Source: JBBKXP01 sp038323615 (GTDB lineage: Bacteria > Pseudomonadota > Alphaproteobacteria > Rhodobacterales > Rhodobacteraceae). Taken from it: a DNA stretch of 64,000 bases. How positions within the stretch are numbered: position 1 is the first letter of the stretch; each line of letters opens with the position of its first letter. Below the pieces are notes generated by a model. That model had not been told where the DNA came from and made no database searches. It was given only the letters and a program-made list of their open reading frames with translations. The translations under genes and the position numbers were made by a program. Shown one piece after another: positions 34,927-43,790 of this stretch. Where the stretch lies: NCBI GenBank assembly GCA_038323615.1, contig JBBQHC010000001.1, forward strand, positions 1 through 64,000, given 5' to 3'.

Positions 34927-35601
34927 TCACAGTGGGGCGTCGTCCTTCGACGCCACGACTTCGGCAAGCAGGGTATCGATCAGGCGCATGATGACGGCCT
35001 GAAACGCCGCCGGATCGGCCCCACCCTGCGTATCAGTTTCGGTCGGCTGACAGGCGCGGATCGACGCGCCTTTGACCAACACCATCAAGGCATCGGCATG
35101 GGCGGCCAGCCGGTCCGCCGCCTCCTGTTCATCCAGACCGGAAATCAGGCTGAAAATGCGAATGATCTGGTTGTGGATTTCCGACTGCATCGCCTTGCCG
35201 ATCTGGCCGATCTCGGTATCGCGGGCGGCCACCGCCTCGATCTCGGCCCAGAGGCGGGCATCGGTGCCGTGGAAATGGTCGCTGATCCGGTCGGCCAAAA
35301 GGTCACGCAAGCGGGCCAGCGGATTTTCGGCCTGCCCAAGGGCGACGAAATCCTGATGCACCTCGTGCATGTCGCGGGCGATCAGGGCGGCAATGATGGC
35401 GGCCTTGGACGGAAAATAGCGGTAGAAGTTACCCGCACTCATCCCCGCCGCCTTGGCCAACCATTGCATCGACGCGCCGTCAAACCCCTTTTCGACAAAG
35501 GCCTCGCGGACCCGCGCAAGAATGTCATCGACGCGTGGGCCGGCGGTGTCTGGCATATCTGGAACGACGTGGTGCATGGGGACCGGCCTGAAAATGAACA
35601 T
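34927..35601 (-). CDS. TetR-family repressor of the RND operon
   Basis: 224 residues: a TetR helix-turn-helix (MQWLAKAAGMSAGNFYRYFP, about residues 44-63) and an all-helical ligand-binding domain. It is the first gene of the operon with the adaptor and pump, so it probably represses them and is released by a pump substrate. The palindrome AATGAACATTCATT at 35593-35606 spans the most upstream start codon; binding there would block the gene. Because of this, starts at 35577 or 35556 are also possible. The ribosome-binding site is weak at each. Confidence 0.92.
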   Translation of the reverse strand: MFIFRPVPMHHVVPDMPDTAGPRVDDILARVREAFVEKGFDGASMQWLAKAAGMSAGNFYRYFPSKAAIIAALIARDMHEVHQDFVALGQAENPLARLRDLLADRISDHFHGTDARLWAEIEAVAARDTEIGQIGKAMQSEIHNQIIRIFSLISGLDEQEAADRLAAHADALMVLVKGASIRACQPTETDTQGGADPAAFQAVIMRLIDTLLAEVVASKDDAPL

Positions 35602-35606
35602 TCATT
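35593..35606. promoter_or_regulatory. TetR operator candidate
   Basis: 14-base palindrome AATGAACATTCATT with perfect 6-bp arms around a 2-base centre, overlapping the first possible start codon of the tetR gene. Typical size and place for an autoregulatory TetR operator. Confidence 0.6.
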
Positions 35607-35777
35607 CACTTGCACGAAATGACACCAAGATCAAGCGGGTCAAGTGCATTTTTCGTATTTTTTGCTATGCCCGCGGGCAACTGACGCAAGATCGTGCAGC
35701 CACGATCCACCCTGTCAATTCCGCAACGGCTGGCCTATCGTCGGCACAAACCCGCCAAGGGCGTGACAGGCAACGGC

Positions 35778-36797
35778 ATGACCGCACTCAAAGAATATGA
35801 ACGGCTGGAAAGTGGCGGGCTGTGGCGCTCTGGAACCGACGCACAACGGCGCGATGTCGGCGTGGCGTTCGGCGATGCGACGCTGGTCATCTCGGACAGT
35901 GCGGGACGCCCGCTTGCCCATTGGTCCCTGCCCGCGATCGAACGGCTGAACCAGGGGGTGCGGCCCGCCATATTCGCCCCCGACACCGAGGCCGTCGAAA
36001 CCCTGGAGATCGAAGACGACCTGATGATCGACGCCATTGAAAAGGTGCGCCGCCACATCGCCCGGGGTCGTGCCAAGCCGGGGCGGTTGCGACAGCTCGG
36101 GGGGGTGGTGATCTTTGGCTTGCTGCTGGGTGCGACGCTGATCTGGTTGCCCGGCGCGCTGACCCGGCAAACCCTGTCGGTTGTGCCGATGGCGAAACGG
36201 TCGGAGATTGGCGCGGCCCTGCTGGGCCATATTCAGCGGTTGGCCGGTCAGACTTGCCGCAATCCGCTGGGGGTGCAGGCGCTTGACCGGCTGAAAACGC
36301 GGGTTCTGGGGGTCGATGCGCCGGGCCAGATCGTCGTCGTACCCGGCGATCTGGCGGCGCCCGTGATCCTGCCGGGGCGGATTGTCGTGCTGGGTCGTGC
36401 GATGGTGGAACTGCCCCAGGATCCCGCAGCGGTGGCGGGAATGGTGCTGGCGGCGACGACCGCGTTACCGGACGGCGATCCGCTCGAGCCGGTCCTCGAC
36501 CATGCCGGGCTGGCGATGACCCTGCGGCTGCTGACCACCGGCGATCTGCCCCCCGACGTTTTGGCCAGTTATGCCGAGGTCGCCCTGCGCAGCCCGGCGC
36601 CCGCCCCGGCCACCAATGCCCTGTTCGCCGCCTTTGCCGATGCGGGCATTCCGTCAACACCCTATGCTTATGCGCTGGACCCAAGCGGCGAAACCACGCT
36701 GCCGCTGATCGAAAACGATCCAATGGCGGGCGTCGCCACCGACCCGATCCTGCGCGATAGCGCGTGGGTCAGTCTGCAGGGCATTTGCAGCGGTTAG
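35778..36797 (+). CDS. M48-like membrane protein lacking the zinc motif
   Basis: 339 residues. Residues 1-100 are a soluble N-terminal part, a single membrane helix lies at about 107-124 (GGVVIFGLLLGATLIWLP), and the rest is outside. The C-terminal half has the outline of an M48 peptidase: VILPGRIVVLGRAMVELPQD matches the usual strand before the zinc helix. Where HExxH is expected, the sequence reads MVLAATTALPDG, so zinc cannot be held in the usual way. Likely a non-catalytic relative with a structural or regulatory role. The ATG at 35778 was chosen over a start at 35694 because it begins the natural N-terminus. It stands alone, convergent to the Cys-repeat protein. Confidence 0.7.
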   Translation: MTALKEYERLESGGLWRSGTDAQRRDVGVAFGDATLVISDSAGRPLAHWSLPAIERLNQGVRPAIFAPDTEAVETLEIEDDLMIDAIEKVRRHIARGRAKPGRLRQLGGVVIFGLLLGATLIWLPGALTRQTLSVVPMAKRSEIGAALLGHIQRLAGQTCRNPLGVQALDRLKTRVLGVDAPGQIVVVPGDLAAPVILPGRIVVLGRAMVELPQDPAAVAGMVLAATTALPDGDPLEPVLDHAGLAMTLRLLTTGDLPPDVLASYAEVALRSPAPAPATNALFAAFADAGIPSTPYAYALDPSGETTLPLIENDPMAGVATDPILRDSAWVSLQGICSG

Positions 36798-36803
36798 GTC
36801 AGT

Positions 36804-37922
36804 TCAGTAATTCAGGCCACGTCGGGCGTTCAACCGGCCATCGTCCCAGACCGCAACATAGCCCGCCGGAGCCCGCGACGGCTCTGGTGTCCCTTGCGGC
36901 GGGTTGGAAAACGGCGGCGGTTTGCGGAACAGGCCCCGACTCTTGGGCGCGTGGTATTGCGGTGCCGGGGTCGGCGTTTGGGCCGCCAAACCATAGGCCA
37001 TGCCCGACGGCGATTCAGTCTGCGGGCCACACCGCACCGGGAAACGGCTATTCTGCGCTGCGGCACAGGTGCCAAAGCCCGTGGTCGCAACCTGCATGGT
37101 CTGGACCACAGGCACGGTGGTTGTGGCAGAGGGTGCAGCGACGATCCGGGTGCCTGCGCCATAGGGGCTGGCGGGGGCTGCGACGGTCGCCGGAGCAGTC
37201 GGCGTGCGCCCGCCGACTGACGTTACCCGATAAGTGCCGATAGGTTCGGTCTGCGGACCGCAGCGCACTTCCATCCCGCTGCGGCCGTTGACATAACGAC
37301 GGCCCGACGCCGACGCATCGGCGCAGATCTCGGCAGAGGTCATCCGGCGGCCCGGCGCCGGGGCGGTTGCGGTGGTCATAGCAGAAGCGCCGCCGCAGTC
37401 GATCGGCTGGCGGGTCCGGGCGCTGATATATCCGGGCTGAATGCCGGTGCGACCTCGACAGATTTCGGCGCGGGTCATCATTCGCTGGGCCGGGGCCTGC
37501 GGTGCCGCGACGGGTGCCGGCACGGTGCGCGGGCTCGGTGCTGCTACGGTCTGGATGCGCGGCGTGACGATGGCGGGGGCCGGGCGCGGCGCGGCGGCTG
37601 CGGTTTGCATCGGCGCGGGCGTCGCCGGAATCTGAATGACCGGGGCCGACGCAGGGGCGCGCGGCGCGGCGGGGGCTTCGTTCCGGGCAACTTGCGAGGG
37701 TTGAAAACCACACAGCGGCACCCGGTCACGCGTCACCCGCGGCACCCAGTTTACCTGCCCCGCAACCCCTGCACGAATGAAAACGCAACCATTGCTATCG
37801 ACATATTGCGCCCCGGTGTAGCTGGCTGGTGGAAACTCCCGCGGCACTGCGCCCGATTGGGCAAATGCGACAACTCCGGCCAGCGCCAGAACCGTTGCAG
37901 CAAAAATACGCAGTCCGACCAT
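36804..37922 (-). CDS. secreted Pro/Ala-rich protein with repeated cysteine pairs
   Basis: 372 residues. A signal peptide (VGLRIFAATVLALAGVVAFA) is followed by an N-terminal module with a Cys pair (SNGCVFIRAGVAG to DRVPLCGFQP), a long Ala/Pro linker, and at least three more short modules of similar shape: AEICRGRTG to PIDCGG, AEICADAS to VRCGPQTE, and FGTCAAAQ to VRCGPQTE. The end is GYVAVWDDGRLNARRGLNY. Such proteins in this bacterial family are often annotated as SPOR-like cell-envelope proteins, but a C-terminal SPOR fold is not obvious to me. GTGGGGG precedes the ATG at 37922. It probably sits in the periplasm with disulfides. Confidence 0.72.
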   Translation of the reverse strand: MVGLRIFAATVLALAGVVAFAQSGAVPREFPPASYTGAQYVDSNGCVFIRAGVAGQVNWVPRVTRDRVPLCGFQPSQVARNEAPAAPRAPASAPVIQIPATPAPMQTAAAAPRPAPAIVTPRIQTVAAPSPRTVPAPVAAPQAPAQRMMTRAEICRGRTGIQPGYISARTRQPIDCGGASAMTTATAPAPGRRMTSAEICADASASGRRYVNGRSGMEVRCGPQTEPIGTYRVTSVGGRTPTAPATVAAPASPYGAGTRIVAAPSATTTVPVVQTMQVATTGFGTCAAAQNSRFPVRCGPQTESPSGMAYGLAAQTPTPAPQYHAPKSRGLFRKPPPFSNPPQGTPEPSRAPAGYVAVWDDGRLNARRGLNY

Positions 37923-37988
37923 CAGTGCCCCCACTAAATCTTGTGGGAAGATGCCAAACCACACCTAATTTGTAAAGGCGTTTGTCCC

Positions 37989-38627
37989 TTATTTGGTACC
38001 GAACATGCGATCACCCGCATCCCCTAGTCCCGGCACAATATATCCATGTTCGTTCAGGTGGCTATCTATCGCCGCTGTCACGATGGGCACGTCAGGGTGG
38101 GCCGCCTTCATCCGTGCAATGCCTTCGGGCGCAGCCAGCAGGCACATGAAACGGATATTCGTGGCACCGGCCTTTTTCAGCAGATCAATGGCCGCAACAG
38201 ACGAATTGCCGGTCGCCAGCATCGGATCGACCGCAATCACCAGACGGTCGGCCAGTTCGGTGGGCACCTTGAAATAATACTGCACCGGCTGAAGGGTCTT
38301 TTCGTCGCGGTACAGGCCCACAAACCCGACCCGCGCCGCCGGGATCAGTTCAAGAATGCCATCGAGCAACCCGTTGCCCGCCCGCAGAATACTGACCAGT
38401 GCCAGCTTTTTGCCGTCGATCACCGGGCTGTCCATTTCCTGCAACGGGGTTTCGATCCGACGCGTCGTCATCGGCAAGCCGCGTGTCACCTCGTAGGCCA
38501 GCAGTTGGGAAATCTCGCGCAGCAACTGGCGAAACTTGGCGGTTTCGGTCTCTTTCTTGCGCATCAGGGTCAGTTTGTGCTGCACCAGCGGGTGTGTCAC
38601 AAGGGTCAGGTGGCCATCGTCGGTCAT
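37989..38627 (-). CDS. upp: uracil phosphoribosyltransferase
   Basis: 212-residue phosphoribosyltransferase that makes UMP from uracil and PRPP. The PRPP-binding loop is RLVIAVDPMLATGNSSVAAI (the usual GGS reads GNS), the uracil-recognising C-terminus is GYIVPGLGDAGDRMFGTK, and the flexible loop is near LVSILRAGNGLLDGI. It overlaps the adenosine deaminase gene by four bases and is the last gene of the nucleoside salvage operon starting at 42506. Confidence 0.97.
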   Translation of the reverse strand: MTDDGHLTLVTHPLVQHKLTLMRKKETETAKFRQLLREISQLLAYEVTRGLPMTTRRIETPLQEMDSPVIDGKKLALVSILRAGNGLLDGILELIPAARVGFVGLYRDEKTLQPVQYYFKVPTELADRLVIAVDPMLATGNSSVAAIDLLKKAGATNIRFMCLLAAPEGIARMKAAHPDVPIVTAAIDSHLNEHGYIVPGLGDAGDRMFGTK

Positions 38628-39610
38628 GAATGCTCCAGCTTTTTGGCGATCCGTGAACGGGTGTCGGCATCGCAGAACGCGGCGTCAAGGGCGGTGGCGT
38701 TCAACGCCCGGAAATCCGTTTCGTCCCAGTCAAAGGTTCGCGCCAGCATATCGAATTCGTCGGTCATGGTGGTGGCAAAAAACGGCGGGTCGTCCGTCGA
38801 CACGGTGACCTTGACGCCGCGATCGCGCAGTTTCCCAATCGGATGCTTGCCCCACGAGGGCACCGCGTTCAGGAACACGTTCGACCCCGGACAAACCTCC
38901 AGCACGATGCCCTGTTCGGCGATCCGGTCGATCAGCGCGTCATCCGTGTGCGCGTTGATCCCATGCCCGATCCGTTCGACGCGCAGGTCACGGATCGTGT
39001 CGGCCACCATATCCGGCCCGCCCCATTCACCCGCGTGGCAGGTCAGCCGCATCCCGGCCTCGTGGGCCATATCGAAACTATAGGCGAAATCAGCGGGGCG
39101 GCCGATCATTTCGGCCCCGCCCATGCCAAAGCCGGTGATGAAATCACCGTGGGTTTCGACCGCGCAGCGGGCCGCAGTTTTCGCCTGTTCAGGGCCAAAA
39201 TGGCGGATGCAGGTGATGATGCCGCGCAGCGTGATGCCCATCGTGCGCTCGGCCTCTTGGGCGGCGTCTTCGATCGCCGCCAGATACTCGCGCCACGCCG
39301 CCAGATCGCCACCGCCGCAGAAATCCGGCGACAGAAATGTTTCGGAATAGATGACGCCGTTTTTTGCCGATTCTTCCAGCACGGCAAGGGTCAGGCGGCG
39401 GAATTCTTCAGGCCCGGTCAGGGTCGTGCAGGCGGCCTCGTAAACCTTGAGGAAATGGTCGAAATCGCGGTAGATATATTGATCGTGTTCATCGAATATC
39501 CCGCTGATATCGATGTTCTTCTCCCGCGCCAGACCGGCGATGAACGCGGGCGGCGCACCGCCCTCGAGGTGCAGGTGCAATTCGACTTTGGGCATGGTGC
39601 GAATGTTCAC
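38624..39610 (-). CDS. add: adenosine deaminase
   Basis: 328-residue TIM-barrel zinc hydrolase that turns adenosine or deoxyadenosine into inosine. Zinc ligands are visible in KVELHLHLEGG, in LTCHAGEWGGPDM (with the catalytic Glu) and in VSTDDPPFFATT; RIGHGINAHTD is the family motif. GTG at 39610 was chosen: AAGGAG lies seven bases upstream, and its TG forms part of the deoB stop (GTGA). An ATG at 39595 is the alternative. It overlaps upp by four bases. Fourth gene of the salvage operon. Confidence 0.95.
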   Translation of the reverse strand: MNIRTMPKVELHLHLEGGAPPAFIAGLAREKNIDISGIFDEHDQYIYRDFDHFLKVYEAACTTLTGPEEFRRLTLAVLEESAKNGVIYSETFLSPDFCGGGDLAAWREYLAAIEDAAQEAERTMGITLRGIITCIRHFGPEQAKTAARCAVETHGDFITGFGMGGAEMIGRPADFAYSFDMAHEAGMRLTCHAGEWGGPDMVADTIRDLRVERIGHGINAHTDDALIDRIAEQGIVLEVCPGSNVFLNAVPSWGKHPIGKLRDRGVKVTVSTDDPPFFATTMTDEFDMLARTFDWDETDFRALNATALDAAFCDADTRSRIAKKLEHS

Positions 39611-40815
39611 ATAAAGCTCCTTCCAGGGCCTTGGACCGGCACCCCGAGCCATTCTGCGATCGATGCCCCGACATCGGTCATCGCGATCAACCCCAGTTCC
39701 CGTGCTCCGATCCCGTGCACCAATACAGGCACCCGTTCGCGGGTGTGATCGGTGCCGATCCACGTCGGATCATTGCCATGATCGGCAGTAACAATCAGCA
39801 AGTCGTCGGCGCGCAGTCGCGGCAGGATAGCGGATAGTTCAGCGTTAAACCATTCCAGATGCCTTGCGTATCCAGACACATCCCGGCGATGCCCGTATTC
39901 GCTGTCAAACTCGACAAAGTTGGCGAAAATCAAGGCGCCGTCGTCTGCGCTGTCCACCAGATCGTTCAGATGCCCCATCAGCGCCACGTCGCGCCCCTTG
40001 CGCACCTCGTCGATTCCCCGCATCGAGAATATATCGCCAATCTTTCCAATCGCATGTACCGGATGCCCGGCCTCGTGGACCCAGTCGCACAGCGTCGGCC
40101 CCGGCGGCGCGATGGCATAGTCGTGGCGGTTGGCGGTGCGGGTGAACCCCTCGGCGACCGACCCGGTAAAGGGCCGCGCGATCACCCGGCCAACCCGCAT
40201 CGCATGCAGGGTCGGGGCCAGATCGGAACACAGTTTCAGCAGCCGCTCCAGCCCGAACGCCTGTTCGTGCGCGGCGATCTGCAACACGGAATCGGCGGAT
40301 GTATAGCAGATCGGCCAGCCGGTTTTCAGATGCCGCGCGCCTTCGTCGTCGATCACCTGCGTGCCCGAGGCATGGCGATTACACAACGTCCCGCCCGTCC
40401 CCGCCAGTTCGCAAATCAGCAAAATCAGGTCGTCGGGCAGCGATTGCGGCAGATCTGGAAACACGTGCCAGTCCCACGGCACCGGCACGCCGGCCAGTTC
40501 CCAATGGCCCGATGGAGTATCCTTGCCCCGCGACACCTCGGTCGCGGCCCCCCATGCGCCGGTCGGCGTCGCGGTCAGTGAAGTCGCAAGTCCTGACGCC
40601 AGACGTACCGCCGCGCCAAGGCCCAGCGCGTCCAGGGTCGGCACGTTCAGCGGCCCGTTGCGGCCATCATCGGCCCGCCCCGCCGCACATTCCACAGCGA
40701 TATGGCCCACCGTGTTCGCCCCGGTATCGGGCACCGTTCCGTTAAAGAACGTGTCCGCATCCGGTGCGCCGCCGATCCCCACGGAATCGATCACGATCAG
40801 GAATGCCCGCGCCAT
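39607..40815 (-). CDS. deoB: phosphopentomutase
   Basis: 402-residue alkaline-phosphatase-superfamily mutase converting ribose or deoxyribose 1-phosphate to the 5-phosphate. Metal ligands and nucleophile are seen in FLIVIDSVGIGGAPDADTF, in GKDTPSGHWELAG (the nucleophilic Thr) and in LIVTADHGNDPTWIGTDHTR. It starts at the ATG at 40815, which overlaps the deoA stop by one base (TGATG), so it is translationally coupled. It overlaps add by four bases. It handles the sugar phosphate from DeoA phosphorolysis. Confidence 0.96.
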   Translation of the reverse strand: MARAFLIVIDSVGIGGAPDADTFFNGTVPDTGANTVGHIAVECAAGRADDGRNGPLNVPTLDALGLGAAVRLASGLATSLTATPTGAWGAATEVSRGKDTPSGHWELAGVPVPWDWHVFPDLPQSLPDDLILLICELAGTGGTLCNRHASGTQVIDDEGARHLKTGWPICYTSADSVLQIAAHEQAFGLERLLKLCSDLAPTLHAMRVGRVIARPFTGSVAEGFTRTANRHDYAIAPPGPTLCDWVHEAGHPVHAIGKIGDIFSMRGIDEVRKGRDVALMGHLNDLVDSADDGALIFANFVEFDSEYGHRRDVSGYARHLEWFNAELSAILPRLRADDLLIVTADHGNDPTWIGTDHTRERVPVLVHGIGARELGLIAMTDVGASIAEWLGVPVQGPGRSFM

Positions 40816-42110
40816 CAGGCGACCGTGTCGCGGATTAGGGGTTGCAGATCCGGCAGGTCGCCGATGGTCACGGCGGCCAGAACGGCGCGCGCCGCAACCT
40901 CGGCGCTGTCTTCGTCGGCGGCATGCAGCACGCACAGCGGATCGCCGCGGTTGACCCTTGTGCCCAGTGTCAGCACCTGTTCCAGCCCTACGCTGGGATC
41001 GATCCGGTCGGTTTCAACCCGCCGCCCGCCACCCATGCCGACGACCGCCAGCCCCAGGGCTTCGCCGTCAATGGCGCTGATATAACCGCTGGTCGGTGCC
41101 GGCACCTCGCCCACGACAGGCGCTTTCGGCAGATGGGTATGCCAATCCTCGGCCATGTCGGGCGGCCCGCCCAAAGCCGCGACCATGCGGGCGAACCGCT
41201 CCATCGCCTGCCCCGATGCGATGGCCTGTTCGATCTTGTCCGCACCCGCGTCGATCCCCGCCAAGGTCAGTAGTTCCGCCCCCAGTGCCACAGTCAGATC
41301 GTGCAGACGCGGCGCGGCAGCGCGGTTGCCGGCCAGAACCTCCATCGCGATGGCGACTTCCAGCGCGTTGCCCAAAGTTGGCGCAAGCGGTTGATCCATA
41401 TCGGTAATCAACGCAGCCGTCGGGCACCCTGCACCGTTCGCCGTATCGACCAGAGATCGGGCTAACGCGGTTGCGTCGGTTTGGGTTTTCATGAACGCGC
41501 CCGATCCCACCTTGACGTCCAGAACAAGCCCGCCCAACCCGGCAGCAAGTTTCTTGGACAGGATCGAGGCGGTGATCAGGTCGATGCTTTCCACCGTCGC
41601 GGTGACATCGCGGATCGCATAAAGACGGCGGTCAGCGGGGGCAATGCGGCCCGTCGCGCCAACCACGGCGCAGCCGACCTCGGCGGTGATTGCCCGCAAC
41701 CGCGCCGTGTCAATCTGCGCGATAACACCCGGTATCGCCTCCATCTTGTCCAGCGTTCCGCCGGTATGACCAAGCCCACGGCCCGAGATCATCGGCACGT
41801 AAACCCCGCAAGCCGCCAGCGCCGGGGCAAGGACCAGCGACACCGTGTCGCCGACGCCGCCGGTCGAATGTTTGTCCAATACCGGCCCCGGCAAATCCCA
41901 CGTCAGCACGTCGCCTGAATCGCGCATTGCGGTCGTCAGGCTGACCCGACCATCGGTGCCAAGCCCGTTCAGCAACACCGCCATCGCGAATGCCCCGGCC
42001 TGCGCGTCCGAGACCTGTCCATCCGCCAACCCTTTCGCGAACCATGCCAATTCAGCCGCAGTCGGCGTCACCTTACCGCGAACCTTGGCGATGATGGCGC
42101 GGGCATCCAT
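40815..42110 (-). CDS. deoA: thymidine phosphorylase
   Basis: 431-residue phosphorylase splitting thymidine to thymine and deoxyribose 1-phosphate. The phosphate site is LDKHSTGGVGDTVSLVLAPA, and SGRGLGHTGGTLDKMEAIPG is the pyrimidine nucleoside phosphorylase signature; the Lys of LDVKVGSGAFMKT is conserved. It ends one base inside the deoB start and follows cdd by three bases. It is the second gene of the operon and feeds deoB. Confidence 0.97.
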   Translation of the reverse strand: MDARAIIAKVRGKVTPTAAELAWFAKGLADGQVSDAQAGAFAMAVLLNGLGTDGRVSLTTAMRDSGDVLTWDLPGPVLDKHSTGGVGDTVSLVLAPALAACGVYVPMISGRGLGHTGGTLDKMEAIPGVIAQIDTARLRAITAEVGCAVVGATGRIAPADRRLYAIRDVTATVESIDLITASILSKKLAAGLGGLVLDVKVGSGAFMKTQTDATALARSLVDTANGAGCPTAALITDMDQPLAPTLGNALEVAIAMEVLAGNRAAAPRLHDLTVALGAELLTLAGIDAGADKIEQAIASGQAMERFARMVAALGGPPDMAEDWHTHLPKAPVVGEVPAPTSGYISAIDGEALGLAVVGMGGGRRVETDRIDPSVGLEQVLTLGTRVNRGDPLCVLHAADEDSAEVAARAVLAAVTIGDLPDLQPLIRDTVA

Positions 42111-42113
42111 GCT

Positions 42114-42506
42114 TTACGTCCGGCTCATGTGGTTTTTGTCGAACACGCCGGGCAGCAAGGCGCCCACGGTCGTTTCCAGCTCCGCGCCGTCAGTCGTGGC
42201 AAGTGTCACCGGCACGTCGGGCCCGGCGAATTCGGCCAGTTTCTGACGGCAACCGCCGCAGGGACTGACGGGGTTGGGACTGTCGGCAATGACGGCAATT
42301 GCGGCAATCGTCGTGTCACCCGCCGCGACCATTGCGGCAATCGCTCCGGCTTCGGCACAGGTGCCTTCGGGATAGGCGACATTCTCGACGTTGCAGCCGA
42401 CATGGATATTACCCGTTGTCGATAGGATCGCAGCCCCGACCTGAAACCCGGAATAAGGCGCATGGGCATTCAGGCGAACCGCCCGCGCGGCATCGATCAA
42501 CGACAT
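42114..42506 (-). CDS. cdd: cytidine deaminase
   Basis: 130-residue tetrameric-type cytidine deaminase. The zinc Cys and catalytic Glu are in EGTCAEAGAIAAMV, and the other two zinc Cys are in SPCGGCRQKLAEF. It turns cytidine into uridine. The ATG at 42506 is preceded by GAGGGGGG with five bases spacing; an in-frame upstream start at 42536 was rejected. It is the first gene of the cdd-deoA-deoB-add-upp operon. Confidence 0.96.
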   Translation of the reverse strand: MSLIDAARAVRLNAHAPYSGFQVGAAILSTTGNIHVGCNVENVAYPEGTCAEAGAIAAMVAAGDTTIAAIAVIADSPNPVSPCGGCRQKLAEFAGPDVPVTLATTDGAELETTVGALLPGVFDKNHMSRT

Positions 42507-42569
42507 GCAACCCCCCTCATCTGACCAAGTGATCAAAGCTACCCCCGGCCCCGCGCCACATGCAAGCGG

Positions 42570-43658
42570 TTAGGCCAGCGTCGTGGCAAAGGTGCCGGGC
42601 AGTGCAACCTCAAGCAGTTCGACGTCGTCGGTCGGATCGGCGTAGCGCGTCCGCATACCCGGCGGGATGACAAAGGCGTCGCCGGCGGACAGGCGAAACG
42701 GATCCTTGCCTTCGCCCTGCAACGTCATTTCGCCGCCCATGACAAAGGTGAAATGGATGTCAGCGTCATGACTGGCCCAAACCGGATCGCCACTGCCCCG
42801 CCGGACCACCCGCACCCCGGCGACGTTTTGGGTATTTGTTGCAATCGTCGTATCGCGAGCGACATAGCCCGGCAGGCGAAACGGTTCAAAGCGCGCGCCA
42901 GCCGCCAGATTATGCACGAATTTCTGGCCCTGTCATTCACGGTCGGGCCGCAGTGCGCCAGTCGGCAGTTGCATGTTATGGTCAATTTCGGTGACGTGGT
43001 CGGCGGGCACTCCGATCTCGATCACCTCGATGCCCTCGCTTGCCTCCAGAACCCGATGCCGGATTTCTGGCGGCTGAATAAAACAGTCACCAGCGGTCAG
43101 GCGCAGCGGGCCGCCCTGATCCTCGTAAACCACATCCACCCAGCCCTTGATGCAGAAAATCAGTTGAAACCCGACCCGGTGGAAATGCACCATATCGGGG
43201 ACCGGGCCGCCATCGGGGATACGGATATGCGACGCGATGATCGACCCGCCAAGCCGGGTTGGGATCAGATCGCGGTAATGCATCCCGGCGCGCCCGATCA
43301 CCCAAGGCGCCTGATCGGCCAGACGGCGCACCACGAAGGCATGGTCGGTCGGGGGCATGACAAGGGGCGGGTTCAGGGCGTCGATATTGACCTGCGTGCC
43401 GCCCGGCGCGGTCAGACTGCGCTGGCCATTGGCAAAGTCGCCATCGGTCAGGATGCGCAAAATGCCGGGGGCGGCGGTCAGCCCCTGATCCAATCGCAGC
43501 CGCAATCCGTGCCCGCTGAATACCGCGACTGCCGGATCGTCCGCCGGGTAGATGGAATCAAGCTGCATCCCCAGCACCTTGCCGAAAAACTCGAGGTCGG
43601 CCCGCAGATCGGTCGTGGGCAACAGCACTTCGGCGCGAATTTCTGGGGTCTGAGACAT
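42570..43658 (-). pseudogene. VOC/cupin fusion gene interrupted by an in-frame TGA
   Basis: Originally about 362 residues. Residues 1-100 form a glyoxalase/VOC-like domain (EVLLPTTDLRADLEFFGKVL), then a cupin (MVHFHRVGFQLIFCIKGWVD, GDCFIQPPEIRHRVLEASEG), then a second cupin (IHFTFVMGGEMTLQGEGKDP, AGDAFVIPPGMRTRYADPTD). At 42933-42935 the frame reads CGT GAA TGA CAG GGC. The coding sense continues in the same frame on the far side (QGQKFVHNLAAG), so one base change, probably TGG to TGA, cut the gene. A truncated 241-residue protein could still be made, and a GTG 15 bases downstream of the TGA could restart the rest. The start at 43658 was chosen by homology of form. Confidence 0.8.
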
Positions 43659-43746
43659 GCCGCAATGCTTGTCTGTGGCCAAATGGATTTGCAAGACTGT
43701 CGTGAAAGTGTTTTACCTTTATGCGGGCTTTCCATTGGGAAAGAAG

Positions 43747-43768
43747 GATAGTTTAACACTAAACTATC
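43747..43768. promoter_or_regulatory. 22-bp perfect palindrome before maeB
   Basis: Arms GATAGTTTA and TAAACTATC flank an ACAC centre: 9 bp without mismatch. It lies 22 bases before the maeB start and about 90 bases from the start of the divergent VOC/cupin gene. Size and place fit the operator of a dimeric repressor, for instance of MarR or GntR type; which regulator is unknown. Confidence 0.7.
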
Positions 43769-43790
43769 ACCCCGCAGCGGAGGGAAACCA

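Noticed and set aside
42933..42935. Selenocysteine or programmed readthrough at the TGA in the cupin gene
   Set aside because: No selenoprotein family match, no visible stem-loop of the right kind after it, and Trp at that place explains it more simply.
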